Assembly: GCF_014854695.1 (NCBI RefSeq)
Contig: NZ_CP027557.1
Location: 2,356,001-2,420,000 of the forward strand
DNA: 64,000 bases
Source: Rhodococcus rhodochrous
GTDB lineage: Bacteria; Actinomycetota; Actinomycetes; Mycobacteriales; Mycobacteriaceae
Direction of reading: 5' to 3'
Below the pieces are notes generated by a model. The model worked only from the letters and a program-made list of their open reading frames with translations, ran no database searches and was not told where the DNA came from. Shown in pieces: positions 36,438 through 45,295 of the stretch. Each line of letters opens with the position of its first letter. Positions within the stretch are counted from its first letter, which is position 1. A program made the translations under genes and the position numbers.

Positions 36438-36902
36438 CTACCGTCTGCCGTCGATCATGCGATCGCGCATGCGAGCGAAGGCCTCGGTCATGGGGGCGAT
36501 GTCGGCGGGAGAGAGCAGGTCGAACATGTTCGCGCGGACCGCCCCGACGTGGCCGGGGCCCGCCTCGGCGAGTCTCGCGTAGCCGACGTCCGTGAGTTCG
36601 GCCCACGCGCCGCGTCGGTCGGATTCGCACTCCACGCGCCGCACCCATCCCGCATTCTCCATGCGGGAGACGGCGCGGGTGATGCCACTGCGGGTCGTGG
36701 TGCTCGCGTCCGCGAGGTCGCGCATGCGCATCCGGCGGTCGGGTGCCTCGGACAGCAGGACCAGGATTTCGAAGTCGGTGAAGGAGATGTCGGAGTCCCG
36801 CAGCAGCTGCTTGTCGAGATTCTGGAACAGCAGGCGCGTCGCATCCAGATACGCGCGCCACAGGCGCTGTTCGTCGTCGCTGAGCCACTTCGCTTCTCCC
36901 AT
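36438..36902 (-). CDS. MarR family transcriptional regulator
   Basis: 154 residues: winged helix-turn-helix with DISFTDFEILVLLSEAP, the recognition helix ASTTTRSGITRAVSRMENAG and the wing WVRRVECESDRRGAWAELTD. A flanking helix pair serves dimerisation. Divergent from the pirin genes with one palindrome between them, so it most likely represses both promoters and is released by a small ligand or oxidation. ATG immediately follows a near-leaderless start region. Confidence 0.9.
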   Translation of the reverse strand: MGEAKWLSDDEQRLWRAYLDATRLLFQNLDKQLLRDSDISFTDFEILVLLSEAPDRRMRMRDLADASTTTRSGITRAVSRMENAGWVRRVECESDRRGAWAELTDVGYARLAEAGPGHVGAVRANMFDLLSPADIAPMTEAFARMRDRMIDGRR

Positions 36903-36925
36903 GATCTCCAGTGTACCCGCGTTAG

Positions 36926-36941
36926 TTGACTACGCAATCAA
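36926..36941. promoter_or_regulatory. MarR operator and divergent promoters
   Basis: TTGA-N8-TCAA (36926-36941) is centred in the marR-pirin spacer. On the plus strand its left half doubles as the -35 (TTGACT) with CACACT (36948-36953) as -10. On the minus strand TTGCGT and TACACT are 16 bases apart. A MarR dimer here would block both. Confidence 0.6.
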
Positions 36942-36994
36942 ATGTGACACACTGGACGGGTCGACCGACGGACCACCGAGAGGAGTCGAGCGAC

Positions 36995-38020
36995 ATGAGC
37001 AACACCGACACCCGTCCCGAGGAAATCCACTGCCGGACGGAGGACCTCCCGATCCGCGACCCGCTCCGCCCCCGCGTGGAGATCATCACCTCGCGTGAGG
37101 TCCCGCTCGGCGGCCCCCGGGCGATGCCCGTGCGCCGCACGCTTCCGCAACGGCAGCGTTCGCTGATCGGCGCGTGGTGCTTCGTCGACCACTACGGCCC
37201 CGACGACGTCTCCCGTACCGGTGGCATGGACGTCGCACCGCACCCCCACACCGGACTGCAGACGGTGTCGTGGCTGTTCACCGGCGAGATCGAACACCGC
37301 GACAGTCACGGCGTGCACGCGATGGTCCGGCCGGGGGAGTTGAACCTCATGACCGGAGGCCACGGAATCTGTCACTCCGAGGTCTCCACCTCTGCGACCA
37401 CGACACTGCACGGCGTGCAGTTGTGGGTGGCCCTGCCCGACGCACATCGCGATGCGCCCCGCGACTTCCAGCACCACGTACCGCCGATCGTCCGGGTGCC
37501 CGGTGCCGACGTCAAGGTCTTCCTCGGTTCGCTCGCCGGCCAGGAGTCGCCCGTGACGACGTACACCCCGCTGCTCGGCGCGGAGATCGTCCTGGACCCC
37601 GCGGCGAGCATCACCCTCGACGTCGACCCGTCGTTCGAGCACGGGGTGCTCGTCGACACCGGTACGGTCGCGCTGTTCGGCACCGTGCTCACACGTGCCG
37701 CGCTCGGCTACACCGGAACCGGCGTGCCGGCCCTCGAACTGACCAACACCACCGACGAACCCGCACGTATCGTCCTCCTCGGCGGAACACCCCTCGGTGA
37801 GGAGATCGTGATGTGGTGGAACTTCGTCGGCCGCGACCACGACGAGATCGTCGCCTACCGGGACGCCTGGGAACGCGGGTCCGATCGGTTCGGCAGCGTC
37901 TCCGGCTACACCGGCAAAATCGAGCGTCTCCCGGCACCGCCCCTGCCCCAGGCGCGTATCCGCCCCCGCCGCAATCCACCCACCGCAGATCCGAACTGCC
38001 CGACACAGGACCCCGCATGA
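36995..38020 (+). CDS. pirin family protein
   Basis: 341-residue bicupin. Metal site residues are in HPHTGLQTVSWLFTGEIEH and MTGGHGICHSEVS; the C-terminal pirin domain carries the family glycine/Glu pattern near EPARIVLLGGTPLGEEIVMWWNFV. Bacterial pirins can act as quercetin dioxygenases or as regulators; the role here is unknown. ATG with GAGAGGAG 9 bases upstream. It overlaps the next pirin-like gene by ATGA. Confidence 0.9.
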   Translation: MSNTDTRPEEIHCRTEDLPIRDPLRPRVEIITSREVPLGGPRAMPVRRTLPQRQRSLIGAWCFVDHYGPDDVSRTGGMDVAPHPHTGLQTVSWLFTGEIEHRDSHGVHAMVRPGELNLMTGGHGICHSEVSTSATTTLHGVQLWVALPDAHRDAPRDFQHHVPPIVRVPGADVKVFLGSLAGQESPVTTYTPLLGAEIVLDPAASITLDVDPSFEHGVLVDTGTVALFGTVLTRAALGYTGTGVPALELTNTTDEPARIVLLGGTPLGEEIVMWWNFVGRDHDEIVAYRDAWERGSDRFGSVSGYTGKIERLPAPPLPQARIRPRRNPPTADPNCPTQDPA

Positions 38021-38796
38021 GCACCGCACCGATTCTCGACGTCCGCCGCGCGAACGACCGCCTCCACACGAAGATCGACTGGCTCGACTCGAGGCACTCC
38101 TTCTCGTTCGGCCACCACTACGATCCCGACAACACGCATTTCGGGATGCTGATGGTCAACAACGACGACATCGTCCGTCCGGGAAGCGGTTTCGACACCC
38201 ACCCGCACCGCGACATGGAGATCGTCACCTGGGTGCTCCGCGGATCGCTCGTGCACCAGGACTCGACGGGGCATTCCGGGGTGATCTACCCGGGTCTCGC
38301 GCAGCGCATGAGCGCGGGCTCCGGGATCCTCCACTCCGAGAAGAACGACTCGTGGCGTTATCCCGGTGCCACCGCGTCGTATTCCGCCGAGCACGACGAA
38401 CCGGTGCGGTTCGTGCAGATGTGGGTGCTGCCGGACGAAGCCGGGATCGAGCCGGGATACGAACAACTCGAGATCGACGACGAACTGCTCTCCGGCGGAC
38501 TCGTGCCGGTCGCATCCGGAATGGATGCCTACGCCGACCATTCCGCCATCCGCATCCGCAACAGATATGCCGCCATGCACGTCGCGCGGATGCGTCCGGA
38601 TCGCCCCGTGACGCTGCCGGACGCACCCTTCGTGCACCTCTTCGTCGCCCGGGGCGAAGCCGCACTCGAGGGAGCCGGACCTCTCGCCGAAGGAGACGCG
38701 GTGCGGATCGCCGGAGGTGGTGGCCGACAGCTCACCACAACCACCGGTGCCGAGGTCATCGTCTGGGAGATGCACGCCACACTCGGACATTCCTGA
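38017..38796 (+). CDS. pirin-like bicupin (YhaK type)
   Basis: 259 residues. SRHSFSFGHHYDPDNTHFG at the start, FDTHPHRDMEIVTWVLRGSL (two His plus Glu) and SGILHSEKND (metal site) are the YhaK/quercetin 2,3-dioxygenase-like signature. The C-terminal cupin is shorter than in the upstream pirin. Translationally coupled to it and under the same MarR. Likely handles or senses a small aromatic or electrophilic molecule, by inference. Confidence 0.88.
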   Translation: MSTAPILDVRRANDRLHTKIDWLDSRHSFSFGHHYDPDNTHFGMLMVNNDDIVRPGSGFDTHPHRDMEIVTWVLRGSLVHQDSTGHSGVIYPGLAQRMSAGSGILHSEKNDSWRYPGATASYSAEHDEPVRFVQMWVLPDEAGIEPGYEQLEIDDELLSGGLVPVASGMDAYADHSAIRIRNRYAAMHVARMRPDRPVTLPDAPFVHLFVARGEAALEGAGPLAEGDAVRIAGGGGRQLTTTTGAEVIVWEMHATLGHS

Positions 38797-38833
38797 ACAC
38801 CGACACTCCCGACCGGTCCGGCGGACCGGAAGC

Positions 38834-38875
38834 GGCGACAGGCCCGCCCCGAGGATCCGGGACGGGCCTGTCGCC
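38834..38875. terminator. bidirectional terminator
   Basis: GGCGACAGGCCCG (38834-38846) pairs fully with CGGGCCTGTCGCC (38863-38875) over a 16-base loop that itself contains CCC/GGG. It separates the pirin operon from the convergent CNNM genes. Confidence 0.7.
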
Positions 38876-38883
38876 GTCGTGGG

Positions 38884-39897
38884 TCAGCTCGCGGCGCCGC
38901 TCATCGGCAGCAGCCGGGCCAGGACGTCCGAGAGGGTGATCAACCCGACGATCCGTCCGTTCTCGGTGACGGTGACCAGGTGGTTCCTGGTCTCCCGCAT
39001 CGTCGTCAGCGCCTCGTAGACCGGCGTCGCGGCATCGATCGTCAGCGCGGGGCGCATCAGTTCGGTCGCCGTGGTTCCGGGTGCGGCCTGGAGACTGTCG
39101 CGCACGTGCACGACACCGTCCACGTGTCCGTTGGCGCGCACGAGCAACCGGAGGTGTCCGGTGCGATGAGCTGTCTCACGGATCTCGAGGGCCGTCGAGG
39201 TCGGCTTCACACTGCTCGGCTCGGCCTGCGGCGTGACGATCTCGCCGAGCGTGAGCGTCTCGAGCTCCAGCGCGCTGCTCAGGTGCCCGTGATAACGCTC
39301 GTCGAGCGTGCCGACGGTGGCCGAGTGCTCGACCAGATGCCGCAGCGCATCGGGATCCTGACCTTCGGCGACCTGATCCACGGGATCCACACCGACCTTC
39401 CGCAGGCACCAGTTCGCCATGTGGTTCAACCGGACGAGCAGCGGCCGGGTCACCCACATGAACGCCCGCATGGGCAGCGCCAGCATCGTGGCCGACTTCT
39501 CCGGGTGAGCGATCGCCCACGACTTCGGTGCCATCTCGCCGACGACGAGGTGCAGGAACGTCACGATGATCAGCGCAAGGACGAAGCCGGCCACGTCCGC
39601 GAGCCACAGCGGCGCGCCCCAGTTCTCGAACAACGGCGTGAGCCAGTGGTGCACTGCGGGTTTGGTCGTCGCACCGAGTGCGAGCGTGCACACCGTGATA
39701 CCGAGCTGGGATCCCGCGAGGAGCACCGACAGTTCGGACGCGCTGCGCAGGGCGGCCCGCGCGGAGCGGCTCGACGTCGCTGCGTCCTCCAGTCGGTGTC
39801 GTCGTGCCGCGATGAGCGCGAACTCGACCGCGACGAAGAACGCGCTGGCAGCGATCAGGCCGATCGTCACGACCGCGACAACCACAGGATTACTCAT
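38884..39897 (-). CDS. CNNM/CorC-type transporter-associated protein (short)
   Basis: 337 residues. An N-terminal CNNM (DUF21) membrane domain with helices VVAVVTIGLIAASAFFVAVE, ASELSVLLAGSQLGITVCTL and LALIIVTFLHLVVGEMAPK is followed by two CBS domains ending ALTTMRETRNHLVTVTENG. No CorC-HlyC domain follows. CNNM proteins transport or gate Mg2+/Co2+ or similar ions. It overlaps the upstream CNNM gene by 8 bases, so the two likely assemble together. Confidence 0.88.
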   Translation of the reverse strand: MSNPVVVAVVTIGLIAASAFFVAVEFALIAARRHRLEDAATSSRSARAALRSASELSVLLAGSQLGITVCTLALGATTKPAVHHWLTPLFENWGAPLWLADVAGFVLALIIVTFLHLVVGEMAPKSWAIAHPEKSATMLALPMRAFMWVTRPLLVRLNHMANWCLRKVGVDPVDQVAEGQDPDALRHLVEHSATVGTLDERYHGHLSSALELETLTLGEIVTPQAEPSSVKPTSTALEIRETAHRTGHLRLLVRANGHVDGVVHVRDSLQAAPGTTATELMRPALTIDAATPVYEALTTMRETRNHLVTVTENGRIVGLITLSDVLARLLPMSGAAS

Positions 39898-41257
39898 TGC
39901 CGGTCACCTCGTCCGTCAGAACGGTCACGCGCACGGACGACGGCACGTGCTTGTCGATGTCGCGTACCTCGGCCACCAGGATCCTGTGGATCGGGCCGTC
40001 CTCGTTCAGCAGTTCGGCGGGATCCGGATCCAGCGTGATCCGGACGGTGTCACCCACCTCGGGGAGGCCGCCGAACTCGGTGATGACCAAGCCGGCGAGC
40101 GTCTCGTAGTCGCCCTCGGGCAGTTCGTGGTCGAGGGTGCGGGCCACCTCGTCGATATGTGCGTCGCCGCGGACGATCCAGCCGTCGCCCTCGGGGCGGA
40201 TGACCTCGACGGCCATCGCGGAATCGTGCTCGTCGGCGATCTCGCCGACCAGTTCCTCCGCGATGTCCTCGAGGGTGACGACGCCGGCGAAACCGCCGTA
40301 CTCGTCGATCACCAGTGCCATCTCGTCCTCGGCCCGGGCCAGTTCGGCGAGCACCTCCGGCAGTGCCAGCGTGGCCGGCACGATCACGGGCGGGCGGCAG
40401 ACCCCCGCGGCCGTGCCCGTCGGGGTGTCGAGGCCGAGGAGGTCGTGCAGGTGCACGACACCGCGCAGATCGTCGGACGAGGTGCCCACCACCGGGTATC
40501 GGGTGTGCCCCTCGCTCATCTTGTCGAGGATGGTGGCGACCGGCTCGTCCAGTTCGACGACGTCGACCCGCGACCGCGGGATCATCGCGTGTTCGGCGGT
40601 CCGGGTCGGGAACTCGAGGATCCGGTCGAGGAGGGTGGACAATTCCGGCGGAAGTTCGCCGGTCTCGCGGGACGCAGCGACGATGTGTTCGAGGTCGCGC
40701 GGTGTCGCGGAGTGCTCGACGTCGTGTACCGGCTCGATGCGCAGTGCGCGCAGCAGGAGATTCGACGACGCGTCGAACAGTTTGATCAGCCATCCGAAGA
40801 CTGCGAGATAAGCGTTCGTCGACAGGGCGAGACCGCGGGCGACCGGTTCGGGACGGGCGATGGCGAGATTCTTCGGTACCAGCTCACCGAAGACCATCTG
40901 GACCACCGTCGAGAAGAGCACGGCCAGCACGGTGCCGACGGCGACACCCACGGCGGTGGGGATGCCGACACCGCCCAACAGTTCGCCGAGACCGCTACCG
41001 ATCAGCGGTTCCGCGACGTAACCGACGAGCAGACCGGTGACGGTGATGCCGAGCTGGGCGCCCGAAAGCATGAAGGAGGTGCGGCGGGTGACCGCCAGTG
41101 CGCGGGCCGCAGCCGAGTCACCGCCTTCGGCGCGAGCCTTCAGGCGGGAGCGGTCGACGGCCATGTACGCGAATTCCTGCGCGACGAAGTAGCCGGTCAG
41201 AGCAGTGATGGCGAGAACGACAAGAATGCCGGCCGCGATTCCGAGGGCGGTCAGCAC
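39890..41257 (-). CDS. CNNM domain protein with CBS and CorC-HlyC domains
   Basis: 455 residues. CNNM/DUF21 membrane region (about 1-190; QEFAYMAVDRSRLKARAE, FMLSGAQLGITVTGLLVGYV and VFGELVPKNLAIARPE), then a CBS pair (about 210-340; DVVELDEPVATILDKMSEGH, IDEYGGFAGVVTLEDI) and a C-terminal CorC-HlyC domain (DEVARTLDHELPEGDYETLA). GTG start at 41257 without a strong Shine-Dalgarno. Likely divalent metal efflux or resistance with its shorter neighbour. Confidence 0.9.
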   Translation of the reverse strand: MLTALGIAAGILVVLAITALTGYFVAQEFAYMAVDRSRLKARAEGGDSAAARALAVTRRTSFMLSGAQLGITVTGLLVGYVAEPLIGSGLGELLGGVGIPTAVGVAVGTVLAVLFSTVVQMVFGELVPKNLAIARPEPVARGLALSTNAYLAVFGWLIKLFDASSNLLLRALRIEPVHDVEHSATPRDLEHIVAASRETGELPPELSTLLDRILEFPTRTAEHAMIPRSRVDVVELDEPVATILDKMSEGHTRYPVVGTSSDDLRGVVHLHDLLGLDTPTGTAAGVCRPPVIVPATLALPEVLAELARAEDEMALVIDEYGGFAGVVTLEDIAEELVGEIADEHDSAMAVEVIRPEGDGWIVRGDAHIDEVARTLDHELPEGDYETLAGLVITEFGGLPEVGDTVRITLDPDPAELLNEDGPIHRILVAEVRDIDKHVPSSVRVTVLTDEVTGNE

Positions 41258-41683
41258 TTCGGGGACCGGGCTCGGGTGACGAGCAGAGCGTCACGTCTGG
41301 GCGGGACGGGTCTTCGAGGTTTTCGCTTGGGGGGTTTCATGACTCCCTTGGGTCGGGTCGGGACGGGTGCATTCACAGGATAGGACGAACGGACAGCGGT
41401 GGAAGTTCCACACCCGGGGTGGAGGTATGGTCACAAGGCGATCTTGTAATGTCCCGGATTATCATCCGAATGGACCGAATTGCCCGTCACGGGTATTTCC
41501 GAGCGATTACGACATTTCTGACCGATTTTCTCAAATGTTTCACTGTTTCCTCTGGTAGAGAGTTTTTGTGGCCTGGATAACAAATCTATGTGCTGCGCTG
41601 GCGTGGAATGCAGGTAACAATTGGATCGCGTGTCGACGCGCGTCGTCACAACTTCGTTGTCGTTCCATTGATGGGAGAAGCCC
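41258..41683. other. AT-rich 426-base upstream region of the 40-residue ORF
   Basis: Bases 41440-41660 are unusually AT-rich for this window, with T runs such as GAGTTTTTGTGG and AT-rich patches GATAACAAATC and GGTAACAATTGG. No ORF there looks coding. It could hold a strong promoter and long leader for the small ORF; TAACAA at 41615-41620 is one -10 candidate. The 12-base palindrome CGACGCGCGTCG near 41635-41646 and CCCGTCACGGG near 41484 are noted. Confidence 0.45.
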
Positions 41684-41806
41684 GTGCCTGCACTCGAGTT
41701 CCTTGTCGACCTCTTCGGTAACCTCGCCGACCTGTTCGACGTGCTGAACTTCTTCACCGGTTCCGCTGATGCGGCCGGCGATGCGTTCGGCAGCAGCCAG
41801 GCCTGA
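41684..41806 (+). CDS. 40-residue acidic amphipathic peptide, function unknown
   Basis: GTG start at 41684 with GGGAGA about 7 bases upstream; stop TGA at 41804. The peptide begins MPALEFLVDLFGNLADLFDV and ends GSSQA. It has six acidic and no basic residues. Large hydrophobics (L4, L7/V8, F11, L14, F18, L21) recur every 3-4 positions with E5, D9, D16 and D19 on the other face, giving a strongly amphipathic helix, then a Gly/Ala/Ser tail. In size and pattern it recalls the small helical porins PorA/PorH of corynebacteria, or secreted surface-active peptides; no homology is claimed. It has a private terminator, which supports it as a real gene. Confidence 0.6.
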   Translation: MPALEFLVDLFGNLADLFDVLNFFTGSADAAGDAFGSSQA

Positions 41807-41819
41807 GCCTCGCAGACTC

Positions 41820-41850
41820 GAAGGCCCGCGGGTTGATCCCGCGGGCCTTC
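41820..41850 (+). terminator. terminator of the 40-residue ORF
   Basis: GAAGGCCCGCGGG (41820-41832) pairs perfectly with CCCGCGGGCCTTC (41838-41850), 13 bp with a 5-base loop, starting 13 bases after the stop. Little T tract follows. Confidence 0.75.
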
Positions 41851-42038
41851 GTCGTGTCCGGACACGGTCGTGTCCGTCCGGCCAGGGGGTGAAGTACCGC
41901 ACCCGCCCTCGCTCGCCGTTCTCGACCTCCGTCCTCGAACACGGAAACCGACGTTTGGGTTCGTTCGGTCACGGCTAACCGGGGGGTGTAATTCGGACCA
42001 CTCAACCCAAACGGACGTTCGGTGAGAGGACGCGAAAC

Positions 42039-42509
42039 ATGACATCTCGAACCCCAAGCCCCGGCCGTGGCTCGATGACGGCAACGCCGGTGCAGACTGC
42101 GGCGCTCGTGGTGGGCGCTGTCTTCCTCCTGGTGGGCATCCTCGGCTTCATCCCGGGGGTCACGTCGGACTACGACCAGCTCTCGGGCGCAGGCCATCAT
42201 TCCGAGGCCATGCTCCTGGGGATCTTCCAGGTCTCCATCCTGCACAACATCGTGCACCTGTTGTTCGGTGTCCTGGGGCTCGCTGCGGCCCGGGCCGTGA
42301 CAACCGCCCGCAGTTTCCTCCTCATCGGCGGTGCGATCTACCTGGTGCTCTGGATCTACGGCCTGATCATCGACAAGGACAGTGGCGCCAACTTCGTGCC
42401 GGTGAACTCCGCGGACGACTGGCTGCACTTCGTCCTGGGCGTGGGCATGATCGCGCTCGGTGTGCTCCTCACACGCACACGGACCACCCCCGGCACGGTT
42501 CGCTCCTGA
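42039..42509 (+). CDS. DUF4383 membrane protein
   Basis: 156 residues with four hydrophobic helices: TAALVVGAVFLLVGILGFIP, SILHNIVHLLFGVLGLAAAR, SFLLIGGAIYLVLWIYGLII and WLHFVLGVGMIALGVLLTRT. The HNIVHLLFGV and W-L-H-F-V-L-G pattern is typical of DUF4383. Function unknown. ATG with GAGAGGACG upstream. Ends against a shared terminator with recQ. Confidence 0.85.
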   Translation: MTSRTPSPGRGSMTATPVQTAALVVGAVFLLVGILGFIPGVTSDYDQLSGAGHHSEAMLLGIFQVSILHNIVHLLFGVLGLAAARAVTTARSFLLIGGAIYLVLWIYGLIIDKDSGANFVPVNSADDWLHFVLGVGMIALGVLLTRTRTTPGTVRS

Positions 42510-42542
42510 CCCGTACCCACCCGTCGTGATGACGGGATCCGA

Positions 42543-42571
42543 GAACCCGTGGCCCCTCACGCCACGGGTTC
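42543..42571. terminator. bidirectional terminator overlapping the recQ 3' end
   Basis: GAACCCGTGGC (42543-42553) pairs with GCCACGGGTTC (42561-42571), then TTCGG. The recQ stop codon (42557-42559) lies in the loop, so one arm encodes its last residues. Confidence 0.65.
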
Positions 42572-44302
42572 TTCGGCATGCGCAGGTACAGGCTCTGCCG
42601 GTGCGGGGTCGTCGGCCTTCAGCACCCCCGACTCGGCGACCGCGTCGAGCGACAGTGTCCGATAACCCTCGCTGTCGAACAGGACGGTGACGCGATCGTG
42701 CTCGCAGGTCATCACCACTCCCGGTCCCCACTCGGTATGAACGACATGCGTGTTCGGGGCGAACACCGACGTCTCGCAGTCCACCTGGGCAGTATCGGCG
42801 CCCGGAAGCACGGACACCGTCGCGACCTCGTCGGACGCGCCGTCCCGGCAGGTGTCGCACCGGCCGCAGGGGTCGGACAGCGTCTCGCCGAAGTAGCCGA
42901 GCAGGAACCGGCGGCGGCAACCGCGAGTCTCGGCGTAGCCGCGCATCATCTCGACCCGCGATCGGTCCAGTCGTTCGCCCGACGCGGCCGTCTCGCGTGC
43001 GCGCTCGACCGCCTTCCGCCGGGGGATGTCGGCGGCGGAGAGTCCACGCCGGCCGGAGACGAGAGCTCCGCACCGTTCGAGCAGGTTCACCGCGTTGGCC
43101 AGTCTCCGCCCCCGCACGTCGAGCTCGGTACGCAGCCGTCCGAGTCTCATCGGCGACGAGGAGCGGACCGCCGAGAACACCCGGCCGATCAACTCCTCGT
43201 CGGGGTTGTGGGTGGTGAAGAAGGTCGCGAGCGACAGATCCTCGGGGCGGTAGAACATCAGGACGGTGGCCGGTTCGCCGTCGCGTCCGGCGCGCCCGAT
43301 CTGCTGGTAGTAGGAATCGACCGAGTCCGGTACCGAGGCGTGCACGACGAAACGCACGTCCGGCTTGTCGATGCCCATGCCGAAGGCGGAGGTCGCCACC
43401 ACGACATCACAGCGGCCGTCGAGGAATCCGAGGTGGACGTCCTCGCGCTCGGCCGCGCGCATCCCGGCGTGATACGGGCACGCGTCGATACCACGTTCAC
43501 GCAGGGCCTCGGAGTACCGCTCGGTGTCCTTGCGGGTCGCGGCGTACAGGATGCCGGGACCGGGCAGGGACGCCACGGCCTCGACGACGGCGTGTCGCTT
43601 CTCGCCGTCGTCGGTGTGCCTGCGCACCTCGATGTCGAGATTGGGGCGGTCGAAACCACCGGCGACGACGAGCGGGTCCCGCATGCGCAACGCCTCGACG
43701 ATGTCCTCGCGGACCGGGGGTGAGGCGGTGGCGGTGAGCGCGACGACGGGTGGCCGGCCCAGGGCCTCGGCCACGTCTCCCAGGCGTAGATATTCCGGCC
43801 TGAAGTCGTGGCCCCACATGGCGACACAGTGCGCTTCGTCGACGACGAGGAGCGAGACCTCCACGCTCTTCAGGCGCTCCAGGACCTCGTCCTTGGCGAG
43901 CTGCTCGGGGGCGAGGAAGACGTAGTCGGCATCGTGTTCGAGCACGGCCCGCCAGTTCGCCTCGTTCTCCGACTCGCGCTGGCGCGAATTGATCGCGACC
44001 GCCTCGGGTGCCTCCGAGTGGTCCAGACCGGCGATCTGATCGTTCTGCAACGCGATCAAGGGGGAGACGACGACCGTCACCCCCGGTAGCAGCAGCGAGG
44101 GCACCTGATAGATCGCGGACTTCCCGGAGCCGGTGGCCATCACGGCGAGGACGTCGCGTCCGCCCAGCAGCGGAACCATCGCGTCCAGCTGTTCGGGACG
44201 CAGCGTGTCCCAGCCGAACACCTTCTGCGCGGCGGCGCAGAGTTCCTCGCGTGCATCCTCCGATGCTTTGTCGGGCGACGACCGATACGTCTTGTGCTGC
44301 AA
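42557..44302 (-). CDS. recQ: RecQ family ATP-dependent DNA helicase
   Basis: 581 residues. DEAD-like core: motif I MATGSGKSAIYQ, motif II VVDEAHCVAMWGHDFRPEY, motif III ALTATASPPVREDI, and in the second RecA lobe TSAFGMGIDKPDVRFVVHAS and the motif VI region YYQQIGRAGRDGEP. A zinc-binding RecQ-Ct region has C-x2-C pairs in DPCGRCDTCRD with an upstream Cys in RGCRRRFLLGYFG. The C-terminal ~100 residues (HVVHTEWGPGVVMTCEHDRV) form an extra domain. Unwinds DNA 3' to 5' in repair. TTG at 44302 is used because GGAG lies 5 bases upstream; ATG 44362 is an alternative. Confidence 0.88.
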   Translation of the reverse strand: MQHKTYRSSPDKASEDAREELCAAAQKVFGWDTLRPEQLDAMVPLLGGRDVLAVMATGSGKSAIYQVPSLLLPGVTVVVSPLIALQNDQIAGLDHSEAPEAVAINSRQRESENEANWRAVLEHDADYVFLAPEQLAKDEVLERLKSVEVSLLVVDEAHCVAMWGHDFRPEYLRLGDVAEALGRPPVVALTATASPPVREDIVEALRMRDPLVVAGGFDRPNLDIEVRRHTDDGEKRHAVVEAVASLPGPGILYAATRKDTERYSEALRERGIDACPYHAGMRAAEREDVHLGFLDGRCDVVVATSAFGMGIDKPDVRFVVHASVPDSVDSYYQQIGRAGRDGEPATVLMFYRPEDLSLATFFTTHNPDEELIGRVFSAVRSSSPMRLGRLRTELDVRGRRLANAVNLLERCGALVSGRRGLSAADIPRRKAVERARETAASGERLDRSRVEMMRGYAETRGCRRRFLLGYFGETLSDPCGRCDTCRDGASDEVATVSVLPGADTAQVDCETSVFAPNTHVVHTEWGPGVVMTCEHDRVTVLFDSEGYRTLSLDAVAESGVLKADDPAPAEPVPAHAEEPVA

Positions 44303-44483
44303 GTGGACTCCAGAATTCGGAAGGGACTGCGTGAAGGTGCGAGCGCAGGGTGCCCTCCGCATACCCGAGGACGTGCCCGCCCCAAACGGCTGCGCCCTCG
44401 GAACCGGAACAGGTGAGATCCCGGTGCCGTGTCGACCCGGAGCGGTGTGGGTACCCGCCTGCCATACGTGCCGAGGAGGAGAT

Positions 44484-45275
44484 ATGAACGACGCTCGACC
44501 TCTCGCTCTGGTGACCGGAGCATCGCGAGGCATAGGCCGGGAACTGGCGGCCCTGTTCGCGGCCGACGGATACGACCTCGTGCTCGCGGCGAGATCGGAC
44601 GCTCTGGACGAGGTCGCCGCCGACCTGCGGACCTCCGGTGTCGAGGTGGTGTCGGTCCACGCGGATCTGAGGACTCCGGAAGGGGCCCGGGCGGTGCACG
44701 AGGCCGCGACGGCCGGAGGTCGCGTCCCGGCGGCAGCTGTGCTCAACGCCGGTGTCGGGGTCGGCGGAGCGTTCGTCGACGCGGAGCTCGAGGACGTCCT
44801 CTCGATCGTCGACGTCAACGTGCGCTCGACGGTGCATCTGGCGCACCTGCTGCTGAACGACATGCTGCGGGTGGGCTCGGGCCGGATGCTCGTCACCTCG
44901 TCGGTGGTGTCGAAGATGCCCGGCCCCTACCAGGCCGTCTACAACGCGTCCAAGGCCTTCGTGCAGTCCTTCACCGACGGCGTCCGCAAGGAACTGGACG
45001 GCAGCGGGATCACGCTCACGGCCATGCTGCCCGGGGCCACAGACACCCACTTCTTCGCACGTGCCGGGATGCTCGACACGATCCTCGGGAAGGCACCCAA
45101 GGACGATCCCGCTCACGTCGCGCGCGACGGTTATGCCGCTCTGATGCGCGGCGAGGCGAACGTGGTGCCCGGTTCCGTGCTCGCGAAATCGATGGCGGTC
45201 TTCGGCACGGTGGCGCCCGACGCGGTGACCTCGGCGGTTCACCGGGTCCTGGCCAAGCCTCGATCGGGGCGATGA
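44484..45275 (+). CDS. short-chain dehydrogenase/reductase
   Basis: 263-residue classical SDR. NAD(P) binding motif TGASRGIG, NAG motif in VLNAGVGVGG, the catalytic Ser in VTSSVVSKM, and YNASK (Y-x3-K). An Arg after beta2 (AARSD) suggests NADP(H). Substrate unknown. ATG with GAGGAGGA 6 bases upstream. Divergent from recQ. Confidence 0.92.
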   Translation: MNDARPLALVTGASRGIGRELAALFAADGYDLVLAARSDALDEVAADLRTSGVEVVSVHADLRTPEGARAVHEAATAGGRVPAAAVLNAGVGVGGAFVDAELEDVLSIVDVNVRSTVHLAHLLLNDMLRVGSGRMLVTSSVVSKMPGPYQAVYNASKAFVQSFTDGVRKELDGSGITLTAMLPGATDTHFFARAGMLDTILGKAPKDDPAHVARDGYAALMRGEANVVPGSVLAKSMAVFGTVAPDAVTSAVHRVLAKPRSGR

Positions 45276-45295
45276 TCCGCGACGGCGGGAGCCGC

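Noticed and set aside
41367-41558. 63-codon frame upstream of the amphipathic peptide
   Set aside because: No ribosome site, atypical composition for the organism, and AT-rich non-coding character.
41953-42000. SigF/SigB-type promoter (GTTT and GGGTGT) upstream of the DUF4383 gene
   Set aside because: The spacing between the two elements is far outside 15-17 bases.
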